Part shown: positions 44,590 to 53,317 of the stretch, in pieces | Layout of the letters: each line of letters begins with the position of its first letter | How positions within the stretch are numbered: position 1 is the stretch's first letter | DNA from: Tropicibacter sp. Alg240-R139 | GTDB lineage: Bacteria; Pseudomonadota; Alphaproteobacteria; Rhodobacterales; Rhodobacteraceae | Assembly: GCF_900537075.1 (NCBI RefSeq) | Contig: NZ_UNRA01000002.1 | Span: 62,001 to 126,000, forward strand | Direction of reading: 5' to 3' | DNA: 64,000 nt | The notes under the pieces: model-generated | Told to the model about the DNA's origin: nothing | The model's database searches: none | What the model saw: the letters and a program-made list of their open reading frames with translations, nothing else | Position numbers and translations under genes: made by a program

Positions 44590-45165
44590 ATGAAGCAAGA
44601 GAACACTAAGATGAATTTGACCGGCAAGCTGCTGATTGCCATGCCCGGTATGGGCGATCCGCGCTTTGTTCATTCGGTGGTCTACATATGCAGCCATGGC
44701 GATGATGGTGCCATGGGCCTGATCGTGAATAAACCCGCCGACTTGCCCCTGTCGGCGCTGCTGGACCAACTGGACATAGATTGCCCCTCGCGCCGGATCG
44801 GTGCGAGGCCTGTACGCTTTGGCGGGCCTGTGGAAACCGGACGAGGGTTTGTCCTGCACTCATCAGATTACGAGGCCAACCTGCATTCGCTGGAAATCGG
44901 TGATGGATTCAGCATGTCAGCGACCTTGGATGTGCTCGAAGATATTGCCAATGGCGAAGGACCGGAGCGTGGGTTGTTGATGCTGGGATATGCCGGATGG
45001 GGCCCGGGCCAAATGGAAGACGAGATTGCGGCAAATGGCTGGTTAACGGCAGATGCCGATCTGGGAATTGTCTTTGATCTGGATGACGGCGGCAAATGGG
45101 AAGCTGCGCTGAAGTCACTGGGCATTGACCCATTGACCCTATCAGCCAGCGCAGGTCACGCCTGA
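44590..45165 (+). CDS. YqgE/AlgH family protein
   Basis: A 191-residue conserved protein of unknown biochemical role. The family core is [19 protein letters not shown] and [13 protein letters not shown], with [21 protein letters not shown] codons at 44590 and 44611 both fit; the second gives the usual N-terminus (MNLTGKLL). It stands alone and its stop abuts the convergent Sua5 gene stop without a gap, so the two transcripts must overlap or share a terminator. Confidence 0.9.
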   Translation: MKQENTKMNLTGKLLIAMPGMGDPRFVHSVVYICSHGDDGAMGLIVNKPADLPLSALLDQLDIDCPSRRIGARPVRFGGPVETGRGFVLHSSDYEANLHSLEIGDGFSMSATLDVLEDIANGEGPERGLLMLGYAGWGPGQMEDEIAANGWLTADADLGIVFDLDDGGKWEAALKSLGIDPLTLSASAGHA

Positions 45166-46116
45166 TTAAATCCCCCTGGGTGCTGCGGCGCGGCGCAGTC
45201 GATCATTGATCGCCAATCCCAACCCTTTTTCCGGTATCGGTGACACTGCGATGGGTCGTCCGGAGGCATCCAGCCGGTGCAGGGCCGAAAACAGATTTGC
45301 TGCAGCTTCGGTCAGATCCCCCGTGGCAGACAGGTTCAGATCGCAGGCCACATTGCCGAAACCCAGCAAAACTTCATCGCCTGCCGGGGTTACGACATTC
45401 AACCGGACGCTCGAGTCGGGGGCGTAATGTGACAGCAACTGGCCTGGTGCAGACAGCGCATCGCCCTGTTTGTAAGCGCCGATAGGTTGGCCCAGACAAG
45501 CCTCAATCAGATCCGCCGACAGGCCGCCTGGACGGAGCAAAACAGGGGTGTCCGCCAACCCAACAATGGTGGATTCCAAGCCAACGCCACAAGGGCCATC
45601 ATCCAGAACGGCCGCAATACGTCCGTCCAATCCGCCGCGGACATGGTCTGCCGTGGTCGGGCTGATCCGACCGGATGGGTTGGCCGATGGGGCCGCCACC
45701 GGGCCGTCGAATTCTGTCAAAAGCGCGCGGGCCGTTTCATGGGCCGGAACCCGCACTGCCAGGGTGTCCAATCCGGCGGTGACCAATGGCGAGATTCCGT
45801 GATCGGGTTTGAGAGGTAATACCAGCGTTAGCGGTCCGGGCCAGAATGCTTGTGCCAGGCGATCCGCCTCATCTGACCAAACAACATAACGTTTCGCTGC
45901 CGCGATACTGGCGACGTGGGCAATCAGGGGATTGAAGCTTGGCCGACCCTTGGCCGAATAAATCGCGGCGACCGCATCACCATTGCGTGCATCACCGCCC
46001 AGGCCATAGACCGTCTCGGTCGGAAAGGCGACCAGATCGCCCGCCCGCAGCAGATCAGCCGCCGTGGCGATGTCGCCCGGCTTGGCTGTCAAATAGGTTG
46101 TGTCCTTACGATTCAT
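45166..46116 (-). CDS. L-threonylcarbamoyladenylate synthase (Sua5 type)
   Basis: This enzyme makes threonylcarbamoyl-AMP for the t6A37 modification of tRNAs. The 316-residue protein has the YrdC domain (PTETVYGLGGDA, KGRPSFNPLIAHV, AVRVPAHETA and PSANPSGRISPT) and the C-terminal Sua5 domain (SPGQLL-like APGQLLSHYAPDSSVRL onward), so it is the long Sua5 form, not the short TsaC form. I choose the ATG at 46116; the open frame to 46275 overlaps the divergent dehydrogenase. It is divergent from that gene by about 125 bases. Confidence 0.9.
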   Translation of the reverse strand: MNRKDTTYLTAKPGDIATAADLLRAGDLVAFPTETVYGLGGDARNGDAVAAIYSAKGRPSFNPLIAHVASIAAAKRYVVWSDEADRLAQAFWPGPLTLVLPLKPDHGISPLVTAGLDTLAVRVPAHETARALLTEFDGPVAAPSANPSGRISPTTADHVRGGLDGRIAAVLDDGPCGVGLESTIVGLADTPVLLRPGGLSADLIEACLGQPIGAYKQGDALSAPGQLLSHYAPDSSVRLNVVTPAGDEVLLGFGNVACDLNLSATGDLTEAAANLFSALHRLDASGRPIAVSPIPEKGLGLAINDRLRRAAAPRGI

Positions 46117-46242
46117 GGTCGGTGACGCGGCGTTTTGGTTGCTTGCAAGGGGGCGCTGGATAGGTAATCGTCCAAACCCTGTCTTTACCGATGCCTGCCT
46201 TGGTTGCCAAGGCCATGGATCGTCAACCTTCCGAGGGAACCA

Positions 46243-47946
46243 ATGCCCTATCGCGCACCAGTCACCGACTATCAATTTCTATTTCGCCATGTCGTCGCAT
46301 TCGATCAAGTCTCGGGAACCGAGAAATTTTCGGAAGCTTCTGACGACGTGGTCGATGCAATCCTGACCGAAGCCGGTAGGATGTGCGAAGAGGTGATGTC
46401 GCCCTTGCAGGTCCCTGGGGATCTGCAGCCTGCACGCCTGGAAAACGGCGTTGTACGCACCTCGCCCGGCTATGCGGACGGGTGGAAAGCGATTTCCGAA
46501 GGAGGTTGGATCGGCATGAGCGGCGACCCGGAATACGGCGGCATGGGATTGCCGATGACGGTGACCACCTCTGTTAATGAAATGATGAGCGCCGCGTGCC
46601 TGTCGCTGCAATTGGCCCCACTGATGAGCCAAGGCCAGATCGAAGCGATGGAACACCATGCCAGCGATGCGATCAAAGAGCTGTTCCTGCCCAAGCTGAT
46701 GTCAGGCGAGTGGTCAGGCACCATGAACCTGACCGAGCCACAGGCCGGATCTGATGTAGGTGCGCTGAGTTCCAAGGCTTTGGACAATGGCGATGGCAGC
46801 TATTCGGTGACCGGCCAGAAGATTTTTATCTCGTGGGGCGACAACGATTTCGCCAGCAACGTCTGCCATCTGGTGCTGGCCCGTCTGCCCGATGGGATGG
46901 CGGGAACCAAAGGCATTAGTCTGTTCATTGTTCCGCGCAATCTACCAGACGAAGATGGCGGGGCGGGCGTGGCCAACAGCCTGAAAGTCGTTAGCCTGGA
47001 ACACAAGATGGGCCTGCATGGCTCGCCCACCTGCGTGATGCAGTTTGATGGTGCCAAGGGTTGGCTTGTGGGCAAGGAACACGGTGGCATGGCTGCGATG
47101 TTCACCATGATGAACAACGCCCGTCTGGGTGTCGGGGGGCAGGGTGTTGGCGTGGCCGAAGGCTCCTATCAGCACGCGCTGGCCTATGCGATGGAGCGTA
47201 AGCAAGGCAAGACACCTAGCGGGACCATCATCGATCATGCTGATGTGCGTCGGATGCTGATGAGCATGAAGGCCGATGTTTTTGCCTCACGCGCGATCTT
47301 GCTGAATTGCGCGGTGGCCATCGACATGCAGACAGCAACCGGAGACGCGGAATGGGCGGCTCGTGCAGCTTTTCTGACGCCGATCGCCAAAGCCTTTGGC
47401 ACCGAGACGGGTATTCGCGTGGCCGAAACAGGGGTGCAGGTCCACGGCGGCATGGGTTTCATCGAGGAAACGGGTGCGGCGCAATTCTACCGCGACGTTC
47501 GCGTGACCGCGATATATGAGGGTACCAACGGTATTCAGGCCATGGATCTGGTGGCACGCAAGATGATGGATGGCGGCGAGGCTGCGGCCAAGCTGCTGGA
47601 CGAGATCGAAGATCACGCCGAACGCGCGCGTGCCACGGTTCCTGAATTGGCTGGCCCTGTATGGGAAGCGACTGAGACATTGCGCGAGGCTACAGAGTGG
47701 CTGGTGGCCCAAGGCGATATGAACGACCGTTTCGCTGGCGCGGTTCCTTATCTGAACGCTTTTGCTCGGGTGTTGGGGGGGCACTACCACCTGATGGCAG
47801 CGCTTGCCGATGCGGGCGGCCCTCGCGAGAAACTGGCGCGTTTTTACATTAACGCGCTTTTGCCTGAGCACGCAGGCTTGCTGGTGCAGGCTCAGAACGG
47901 ATCGGCGGATGTATTCGGTTTGACCATCGAAGAGTTGGTCGCGTGA
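46243..47946 (+). CDS. Acyl-CoA dehydrogenase, DmdC-like
   Basis: A 567-residue FAD flavoenzyme with the acyl-CoA dehydrogenase N, middle and C-terminal domains and an extra C-terminal domain. Motifs are MNLTEPQAGSDVG, GQKIFISWGDND, QVHGGMGFIEETGAAQFYRD and YEGTNGIQAMDL; the glutamate in the last is the expected catalytic base. Its length and layout match 3-methylmercaptopropionyl-CoA dehydrogenase (DmdC), an enzyme of DMSP breakdown with several paralogues in Roseobacter genomes, but paralogues may use other acyl-CoAs. dmdD is not adjacent. The stop overlaps the MBL hydrolase start. Confidence 0.85.
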   Translation: MPYRAPVTDYQFLFRHVVAFDQVSGTEKFSEASDDVVDAILTEAGRMCEEVMSPLQVPGDLQPARLENGVVRTSPGYADGWKAISEGGWIGMSGDPEYGGMGLPMTVTTSVNEMMSAACLSLQLAPLMSQGQIEAMEHHASDAIKELFLPKLMSGEWSGTMNLTEPQAGSDVGALSSKALDNGDGSYSVTGQKIFISWGDNDFASNVCHLVLARLPDGMAGTKGISLFIVPRNLPDEDGGAGVANSLKVVSLEHKMGLHGSPTCVMQFDGAKGWLVGKEHGGMAAMFTMMNNARLGVGGQGVGVAEGSYQHALAYAMERKQGKTPSGTIIDHADVRRMLMSMKADVFASRAILLNCAVAIDMQTATGDAEWAARAAFLTPIAKAFGTETGIRVAETGVQVHGGMGFIEETGAAQFYRDVRVTAIYEGTNGIQAMDLVARKMMDGGEAAAKLLDEIEDHAERARATVPELAGPVWEATETLREATEWLVAQGDMNDRFAGAVPYLNAFARVLGGHYHLMAALADAGGPREKLARFYINALLPEHAGLLVQAQNGSADVFGLTIEELVA

Positions 47947-48992
47947 TGGACGGGGCACAGACACTTGCGATGAGATACCCTTGGGACACACCACCGGCAC
48001 CAGGCGAAGCCATCGAAGTAGCTGAAGGCGTACTATGGATGCGCCTGCCGCTGCCTATGAAACTGGACCACGTCAACGTTTACGCTTTGGATGAAGGCGA
48101 CAGCTGGACGGTGATCGACACTGGATTCGCATCGAAGAAATCGCGTGGTATTTGGGAACAGCTGATGGCGGGTCCGCTTGGCGGCAAGCCGATCTCTCGC
48201 GTGGTCGTCACCCACCACCACCCAGATCATATGGGGTTGGCGGGTTGGTTCCAGTCCGAGCATGGGGCCGAGCTGGTGACAACCCGCACCGCGTGGTTGT
48301 TTTCCAGAATGCTGACGCTGGATGTGCAGGAAAACTGGCCGGAAGAGACGCTGGATTATTACCGATCGGCTGGTATGGCGCCTGAAATCCTTGCCAAGCG
48401 GGTGGCCGATAGACCGTTCAACTTCTCGGACATGGTGTACCCGATGCCGCTGGGTTTCCGGCGGATCAAGCAGGGTGACGTGTTCCGCATGGGTGGGCGC
48501 GATTGGGATATCCACATGGGCAACGGCCATGCGCCCGAGCATGCCACGTTCTGGAGCCGCGACGATAATCTGGTGATCACCGGCGATCAAATTCTGTCCT
48601 CGATCAGCCCCAATATCGGCGTTTATGCTACAGAACCACTGGCCGATCCACTGGCGGAGTGGCTGGAAGCCTGCGAACGGCTGGCACCGCTGGCGCGCGA
48701 AGATCATTTGGCTTTGGGCGGTCACAAGTTGCCCTTTACCGGTTTGCCCATTCGGATGCGGCAACTGATTGACAATCACCACGGCGCGCTCAAGCGCCTG
48801 TTGAACCATTTGGACGTACCCAAAGCAGCGTCGGAATGCTTTGCACCGTTGTTCAAACGCACCATTGGTGAAGGGGAATACGGTCTGGCCCTGGTCGAGG
48901 CCGTTGCGCATGTGAACCATCTCTACCATATCGGTGCGGTGACCCGGACCCGACGCGAAGATGGGGCCTGGCTCTATCAGCGCAAAGACTAA
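47946..48992 (+). CDS. MBL-fold metallohydrolase
   Basis: A 348-residue metallo-beta-lactamase-fold hydrolase. The zinc motif is THHHPDHMGLAG (HxHxDH), with further ligands in GNGHAPEHATFW and a late histidine (LALGGHKLPF). The C-terminal part is a winged-helix-like domain as in glyoxalase-II and LACTB2 relatives. GTG at 47943 and ATG at 47946 are both usable; the ATG overlaps the dehydrogenase stop by one base. Joint translation with the acyl-CoA dehydrogenase suggests thioester hydrolysis of its product, an inference from position only. Confidence 0.85.
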   Translation: MDGAQTLAMRYPWDTPPAPGEAIEVAEGVLWMRLPLPMKLDHVNVYALDEGDSWTVIDTGFASKKSRGIWEQLMAGPLGGKPISRVVVTHHHPDHMGLAGWFQSEHGAELVTTRTAWLFSRMLTLDVQENWPEETLDYYRSAGMAPEILAKRVADRPFNFSDMVYPMPLGFRRIKQGDVFRMGGRDWDIHMGNGHAPEHATFWSRDDNLVITGDQILSSISPNIGVYATEPLADPLAEWLEACERLAPLAREDHLALGGHKLPFTGLPIRMRQLIDNHHGALKRLLNHLDVPKAASECFAPLFKRTIGEGEYGLALVEAVAHVNHLYHIGAVTRTRREDGAWLYQRKD

Positions 48993-49008
48993 GATCAGGG
49001 ACGAGAAC

Positions 49009-49482
49009 ATGGACGAGAACATGGACGACAAAATCGAAACGACGGCCGAGGCGACCGAAGCAGCGGCGCTGCCACGCCATCACGAGGTCCATGCAGATCC
49101 CGAGCGCAAGGCCAAACTGGGACCGGTGCCAGCACAGATGCAAAAGCCCGCGGGCGCAAAAAGCCCGTCGCGTTGGGCGTATGAGCGGCTGATCGTCTAC
49201 ATTCGCAGCTTTGAAGAGCAGCTGGATGGCGAGCATGAGGTTGCCATGGGGTTCACTGGCGGGGACGCAGGTGTGCTGCGGATCGAGGGGATGGGGTATT
49301 TTGACCCGGATATCATCACCTTTTATGGCTCGGATTCGAATGGCGTGCGCACTCAGTTGGTACAGCATGTCAGCCAGTTGAACGTGATGCTGCGAGCGTT
49401 GCCCAAACCAAAAGAAGACACCCCAGCCGCGCGCATCGGGTTTCGATTGGCCGCAGACCTGGAGACGTCGGACGAGGCGTGA
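49009..49482 (+). CDS. DUF6173-type conserved protein
   Basis: A 157-residue alphaproteobacterial protein. The conserved core is EQLDGEHEVAMGFTGGDAG, RIEGMGYFDPDIITFYGSD and QLVQHVSQLNVMLRALPKP. I recall this as DUF6173; no function is known to me. The N-terminal 60 residues are polar and low complexity (DDKIETTAEATEAAA). AGGGACGAG lies upstream of the ATG at 49009. It starts 16 bases after the MBL hydrolase stop, likely in the same transcript. Confidence 0.8.
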   Translation: MDENMDDKIETTAEATEAAALPRHHEVHADPERKAKLGPVPAQMQKPAGAKSPSRWAYERLIVYIRSFEEQLDGEHEVAMGFTGGDAGVLRIEGMGYFDPDIITFYGSDSNGVRTQLVQHVSQLNVMLRALPKPKEDTPAARIGFRLAADLETSDEA

Positions 49483-49526
49483 CTTGAGGTCAGCTCGAAT
49501 TGCTTCACTCCTTCGATTCACGGAAG

Positions 49527-49602
49527 GCTCCCGCCGGTCGAGCAGGCATCAAAGATGCCTTCCTCCCGTTGGGCCGGGCGCCTCGCTGACGCGAGGCGAG
49601 GC
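49527..49602 (-). repeat. Intergenic cloverleaf-like repeat, copy E (right half, divergent)
   Basis: Read on minus: GCCTCGC and GCGAGGC pair as a shortened central arm, then CCCGGCCCAACGGGAGGA, then an altered hairpin AGGCATCTTTGATGCCT, then GGCGGGAGC. This hairpin has a different sequence from other copies but still pairs. It lies between two genes of the same direction (DUF6173 and the GDPD gene). The rest of 49483-49773 shows only the GDPD promoter region, with AAGGGAG before the GTG start. Confidence 0.75.
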
Positions 49603-49773
49603 ACCGCAGAACGTGAAGGTGGCGCTTTAAAGTCGCGTAGAATGGGCTGTGCTCAAGCGCCAGAAGATTTCGGGTCTGGCAAAGGCTAAGGTTGGAAAGC
49701 AGTCGGCATTCTGACGCCCCCTTGCCTTGTGCCGTTTCCCATCGTTCAATGGCTGCATTGAAGGGAGTTTTTC

Positions 49774-51612
49774 GTGTCGCATTTTTCCACGGTAACAGAG
49801 GCTTATGCGCAGGCTTGGGCCAGGCGGCGTGTATTTGTGCCGCTCTACATGGCGCTGCGCCTGATGGCCTATGCGTTGATCGCGCCGGGCATGGCAGCGA
49901 CCATAAATCTGGCGGTGTCGCTCTCGAACCAACCGGCGCTGACAGATCAGGACATTGCCTATTTCATCCTGACCCCGGTCGGGTTTCTGGCGACGTTGAT
50001 TGTTCTAAGCATCCTGCTCGCAGTGGAAGTGATGAGCTTTGCGGTCATGAGCACGAGTCTGCGCTATGACGGCCCTGACCGTTGGCGCTCCTCCTGGGCG
50101 GCTTTTGGTTTTGTCGTCAGTCATTTCAAGGAATTGCTGGTCTTTGGCCTGCTGTTTGTGGTGCGGGTGCTTCTGTTGATCGCGCCCTTTGCGCTGGCTG
50201 CTGGTGTTATCATGCTGTGGGTTACCGGTGACTATGACATCAACTATTATCTGACGTACAAGCCGCCCTCGTTCTTGGCTGCTGCTGGTATTGTCGCCGT
50301 GATCCTTTTGGCCTTGGCGTTGGTGTTGTTGCTGCGTCTGTCGAGTTGGGCGCTCGCACTTCATCTTGTTCTGTTTGAAGGCATCCGCCCCAGTGAGGCC
50401 TTTGTTGAAAGCCGTTCTCGGATGCAGGGCAAGCAGACACGACTTAAGATCGAACTGGTGATCTGGGTCGCCCTGAGGTTGGCGATTTCGGTTGCGATTG
50501 CCTTTGTCGCGGGGTTGGCCATCAACCTGATACCGATCACCGAGGGACATTTGAAGTCGGCTCTGACCTTTTCGATGGCTATCGTTTTGCTTTGGGGGCT
50601 GGCTGGAATCGTCCTGTCCGCAGTGGCGCTCGGCGCTCTTGCGGTGTTGCTTGACGGGTTTTTCGGCGGGCAGAGAATGCAAGCCGCCGAAACCTCTGGT
50701 GGTGGGGGTTTGCGATTGCAACTGGCAGTGACTGTCGGCGTTGGGGCCGTGGCGGTGATCGGTGGAATCTGGATGGGCAACGGGTTGCTCGAAGCCGTCG
50801 AGGCAGACGATGAAGTCGAGATCATCGCCCATCGGGGGGCTGCGGGATCGCGTCCCGAAAACACGATGGCTTCGGTCGTCAAGGCCATCGGGGACGGTGC
50901 CGATTGGGTCGAGATTGATGTGCAGGAAACCGCAGATGGCGAAGTTGTCGTTATGCATGACAGCGACTTCATGAAACTGGCGGGCGTCAACCTGACGATC
51001 TGGGACGCGACAATGGCGGACCTGACAGAGATCGACATCGGCAGCTGGTTTGATCCGGCGTATTCGGATGAGCGCGCGCCCACCTTGCACGAGGTTTTAC
51101 AAGCTGCGCGCGGCACGTCCAAGGTGTTGATCGAATTGAAGTACTACGGCCATGATGTGGATCTGGAAAACCGCGTGGTCGCGATTGTCGAAGAATTGGG
51201 GATGCAGGACCAGATCGCGCTTATGTCGTTGAAATACCCGGCTGTGCTCAAGATGCGCGGGCTGCGCCCGGACTGGCGGACTGGCGTACTGGCGGCAACG
51301 GCAGTGGGTGATTTGACCGCGCTTGAGGGTGATTTTCTTGCTGTGAATGCGGGTATGGCCAATGTGTCGATGGTTAATGCCACCGATGCAGCAGGCAAAG
51401 ATCTTTATGTTTGGACAGTGAATGATCCTCTGCAGATGTCAAAAATGATTTCGCTTGGCGTTGACGGTTTGATCACGGACGAGCCGGCACTGGCGCGGCA
51501 AGTGTTGGAGTTTCGCGCGGGCCTCACACCGACGGAACGAATGTTGCTTTGGATGAGCGAGGAACTGGGTCTTGATCTGTCGACCGGAGATTATCGTGAT
51601 TCCAGCCCGTAG
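49774..51612 (+). CDS. Membrane-anchored glycerophosphodiester phosphodiesterase
   Basis: A 612-residue protein. Residues 1 to about 335 are a membrane domain with about seven hydrophobic spans (for example VFGLLFVVRVLLLIAPFALA and IAFVAGLAINLIPITEG), as in the GDPD membrane-domain family. The GDPD catalytic domain follows from about 348: IIAHRGAAGSRPENT, VEIDVQETADGEVVVMHDSD and KVLIELKYYG, giving the metal-binding Glu/Asp and catalytic histidines. It hydrolyses glycerophosphodiesters to glycerol 3-phosphate and an alcohol. Translation starts at GTG with AAGGGAG. Its end overlaps the start of the phospholipase-like gene by 17 bases. Confidence 0.9.
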   Translation: MSHFSTVTEAYAQAWARRRVFVPLYMALRLMAYALIAPGMAATINLAVSLSNQPALTDQDIAYFILTPVGFLATLIVLSILLAVEVMSFAVMSTSLRYDGPDRWRSSWAAFGFVVSHFKELLVFGLLFVVRVLLLIAPFALAAGVIMLWVTGDYDINYYLTYKPPSFLAAAGIVAVILLALALVLLLRLSSWALALHLVLFEGIRPSEAFVESRSRMQGKQTRLKIELVIWVALRLAISVAIAFVAGLAINLIPITEGHLKSALTFSMAIVLLWGLAGIVLSAVALGALAVLLDGFFGGQRMQAAETSGGGGLRLQLAVTVGVGAVAVIGGIWMGNGLLEAVEADDEVEIIAHRGAAGSRPENTMASVVKAIGDGADWVEIDVQETADGEVVVMHDSDFMKLAGVNLTIWDATMADLTEIDIGSWFDPAYSDERAPTLHEVLQAARGTSKVLIELKYYGHDVDLENRVVAIVEELGMQDQIALMSLKYPAVLKMRGLRPDWRTGVLAATAVGDLTALEGDFLAVNAGMANVSMVNATDAAGKDLYVWTVNDPLQMSKMISLGVDGLITDEPALARQVLEFRAGLTPTERMLLWMSEELGLDLSTGDYRDSSP

Positions 51613-52168
51613 CTTGATCATCACGGCGCTTTTGGTTCAAGCACTGCCCGTAGCCGCCGATGACGGCGGCGTGACCCGTGCCTTTGAAATTCCGACTCAC
51701 CGTGCCTTGATGTCGATTCGCACGGATGCAGAGTTGAGTGCGTTTGAAACTGATGGTTGTTCGGGCGGGTTGTCATATAGTTGGCGTGTTGTAGCGCGCA
51801 GTTTCCCTGACTTTGCCGAGGCTCACGACCAGATTCCACCGTGGGAAAATTGCTGTGTTATCCACGATCGCGCCTATCACAACGCGGGTGGCGCGGAGAC
51901 GGCCGAAGACAGTTATGACGCGCGATTGACGGCTGATAAAGCCTTGGAAAGCTGCGTAAAACGAACGGGTGCTTTGCGTGTTGAAGATGTTGCGGCGCAT
52001 TACGAAGTGGGCACCGATGCTGTGGCGACCGCTTATGAGGCTATTGCCGAGGCGATGTATTTGGCCGTGCGCTTTGGTGGTGCCCCTTGTTCAGGGTTGC
52101 CGTGGCGGTGGGGCTTTGGTTATCCGGGGTGCACGGTTCTGGACGCCATAAGCCCTGCGCGCGAATGA
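51596..52168 (+). CDS. Exported phospholipase A2-like protein
   Basis: A 190-residue exported protein. The GTG start at 51596 has GGAGA upstream and lies inside the end of the GDPD gene. A signal peptide covers residues 1-18 (IPARSLIITALLVQALPVAA). The mature part carries DGCSGGLS and NCCVIHDRAYHNAGG. The second resembles the catalytic CCxxHDxxY of secreted phospholipase A2, and the first could be a calcium loop, although full similarity cannot be tested here. Coupling to a glycerophosphodiesterase supports a phospholipid-degradation role. A C-terminal cysteine pair (PCSGLP, PGCTVL) may form a disulfide. Confidence 0.65.
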   Translation: MIPARSLIITALLVQALPVAADDGGVTRAFEIPTHRALMSIRTDAELSAFETDGCSGGLSYSWRVVARSFPDFAEAHDQIPPWENCCVIHDRAYHNAGGAETAEDSYDARLTADKALESCVKRTGALRVEDVAAHYEVGTDAVATAYEAIAEAMYLAVRFGGAPCSGLPWRWGFGYPGCTVLDAISPARE

Positions 52169-52232
52169 CGTGGTGACAGGCGCATTCAAATCCAGTATCC
52201 AACGGAAAATTCTGACGAATAGGAAAAGACTC

Positions 52233-52367
52233 ATGGCGGATCACAAGCACGGCGAAATGGACATCACCGATCAAACCGCAATGTACAACGCGTTCATCAA
52301 GTTCTGTACTTGGTCTTGCGTTGTCATCCTCGGCATCCTGCTGTTCCTCGCAGTTTTCGCGTCCTGA
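52233..52367 (+). CDS. aa3-type cytochrome c oxidase subunit IV
   Basis: A 44-residue protein with a polar N-terminus (ADHKHGEMDITDQ) and one membrane helix (FCTWSCVVILGILLFLAVFA). This is the short alphaproteobacterial subunit IV (COX4_pro_2 family) of aa3 oxidases. It assembles with the CtaC/D/E core, whose genes are not nearby; the standalone location is usual for this subunit. AGGAAAAGA precedes the ATG. Confidence 0.85.
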   Translation: MADHKHGEMDITDQTAMYNAFIKFCTWSCVVILGILLFLAVFAS

Positions 52368-52377
52368 CCTGATTGCG

Positions 52378-53016
52378 GTGCAAAGCGTGTTACGTCTTGT
52401 TCTAGTCGGCGCACTCGCGCTTGGGCTTTCTGGCTGCGCTTCGACGCGCGGCCCACAGGCCAGCGATACACAAATTGCGGCGGTATCCTATCGTGATCCC
52501 GGCCCTGCGACGCTGACGCTTTACACCATGATTAATAATCGGTCGGGGAGCGGGGCGCACACCTCGCTCATGATCAATGCACGCGAGCGGATCATTTTTG
52601 ACCCCGCTGGCTCGTTTCGGGCTGACCTCGTGCCCGAGCGCAATGACGTGCTCTACGGCATCACTCCGGGTGTTGAGCAGGCCTATCGCAAGTCTCACGC
52701 ACGCTCGACCCACCACGTCGTGGTGCAGCAGATCGAAGTGACGCCCGAGCAGGCTGAAACTGCATATCAACTGGCAAAGCAGATGGGACCGGTACCGGGT
52801 GCGTTCTGCGCCAGTGCGACCTCGCAATTGTTGCAGCAGGTACCAGGGTTTGAGGGCGTGAAATCGGGGTTCCAGCCAGCCAGCCTGTCGGCTCAGTTCG
52901 AGCAGATGCCTGGCGTGAAGACTGAGCGGTATTACGAAAACGATGATGCTGACCTGCAAAAGGGTTTGGCAGAGAACAACGCCAAGTTAAACGCTCAAGC
53001 AGCGGCGGGCGGTTGA
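52378..53016 (+). CDS. Predicted lipoprotein, hypothetical
   Basis: A 212-residue exported lipoprotein. Translation probably starts at GTG 52378 (or GTG 52387). The signal peptide ends in the lipobox LSGC followed by AST. The mature domain begins with LYTMINNRSGSGAHTSLMIN and later has STHHVVVQQIEVTPEQAETA and PGAFCASATSQLLQQVPGF. The H, C and conserved GAHTSL resemble a papain-like or NlpC-type fold, but I cannot confirm a catalytic triad. It lies 10 bases after the cox subunit gene and before repeat F. Confidence 0.75.
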   Translation: MQSVLRLVLVGALALGLSGCASTRGPQASDTQIAAVSYRDPGPATLTLYTMINNRSGSGAHTSLMINARERIIFDPAGSFRADLVPERNDVLYGITPGVEQAYRKSHARSTHHVVVQQIEVTPEQAETAYQLAKQMGPVPGAFCASATSQLLQQVPGFEGVKSGFQPASLSAQFEQMPGVKTERYYENDDADLQKGLAENNAKLNAQAAAGG

Positions 53017-53080
53017 TCACCTCTATTTGGCGGTACGAAACCCCTTTGTTGCCATGATGAACCAGGGCTGGATTCACAAA

Positions 53081-53267
53081 GCTCCCGCACCCGAGCGATC
53101 CCGACTTTGTCGGCATAGCTAGCGGCTTTGGGCTCGGCGCCGGGCAAAGCCCGGCGCGGTTCCACCTGGGGCGCCTGTTTCGCGACAATCGCCAATCACC
53201 GAGCGGAGCGAGGCTGGGCCCAACTGGATGAGGTGTCCCGATAGGGACATCGACAACGGGCGGGAGC
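53081..53267 (+). repeat. Intergenic cloverleaf-like repeat, copy F (long form)
   Basis: A 187-bp complete long copy. The outer stem is GCTCCCGC/GCGGGAGC. Hairpins are CCGACTTTGTCGG, a central arm with CGCCGGGCAAAGCCCGGCG, and TGTCCCGATAGGGACA. The inner piece CTGTTTCGCGACAATCGCC matches copy A. It fills the gap 53017-53317 between the convergent lipoprotein and azlD genes, where I see nothing else. Confidence 0.85.
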
Positions 53268-53317
53268 CCCCCGGGCTCGTAGACATGAAATCGTCGGAAA
53301 ACTGCGTCAAACGCAGT

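Noticed and set aside
48033-49031. 332-codon minus-strand ORF
   Set aside because: It is antisense to the MBL hydrolase, which has the zinc motif; the antisense frame has none.
50005-51090. 361-codon minus-strand ORF rich in Gln and His
   Set aside because: It is antisense to the GDPD gene, and its composition is a shadow of hydrophobic codons.
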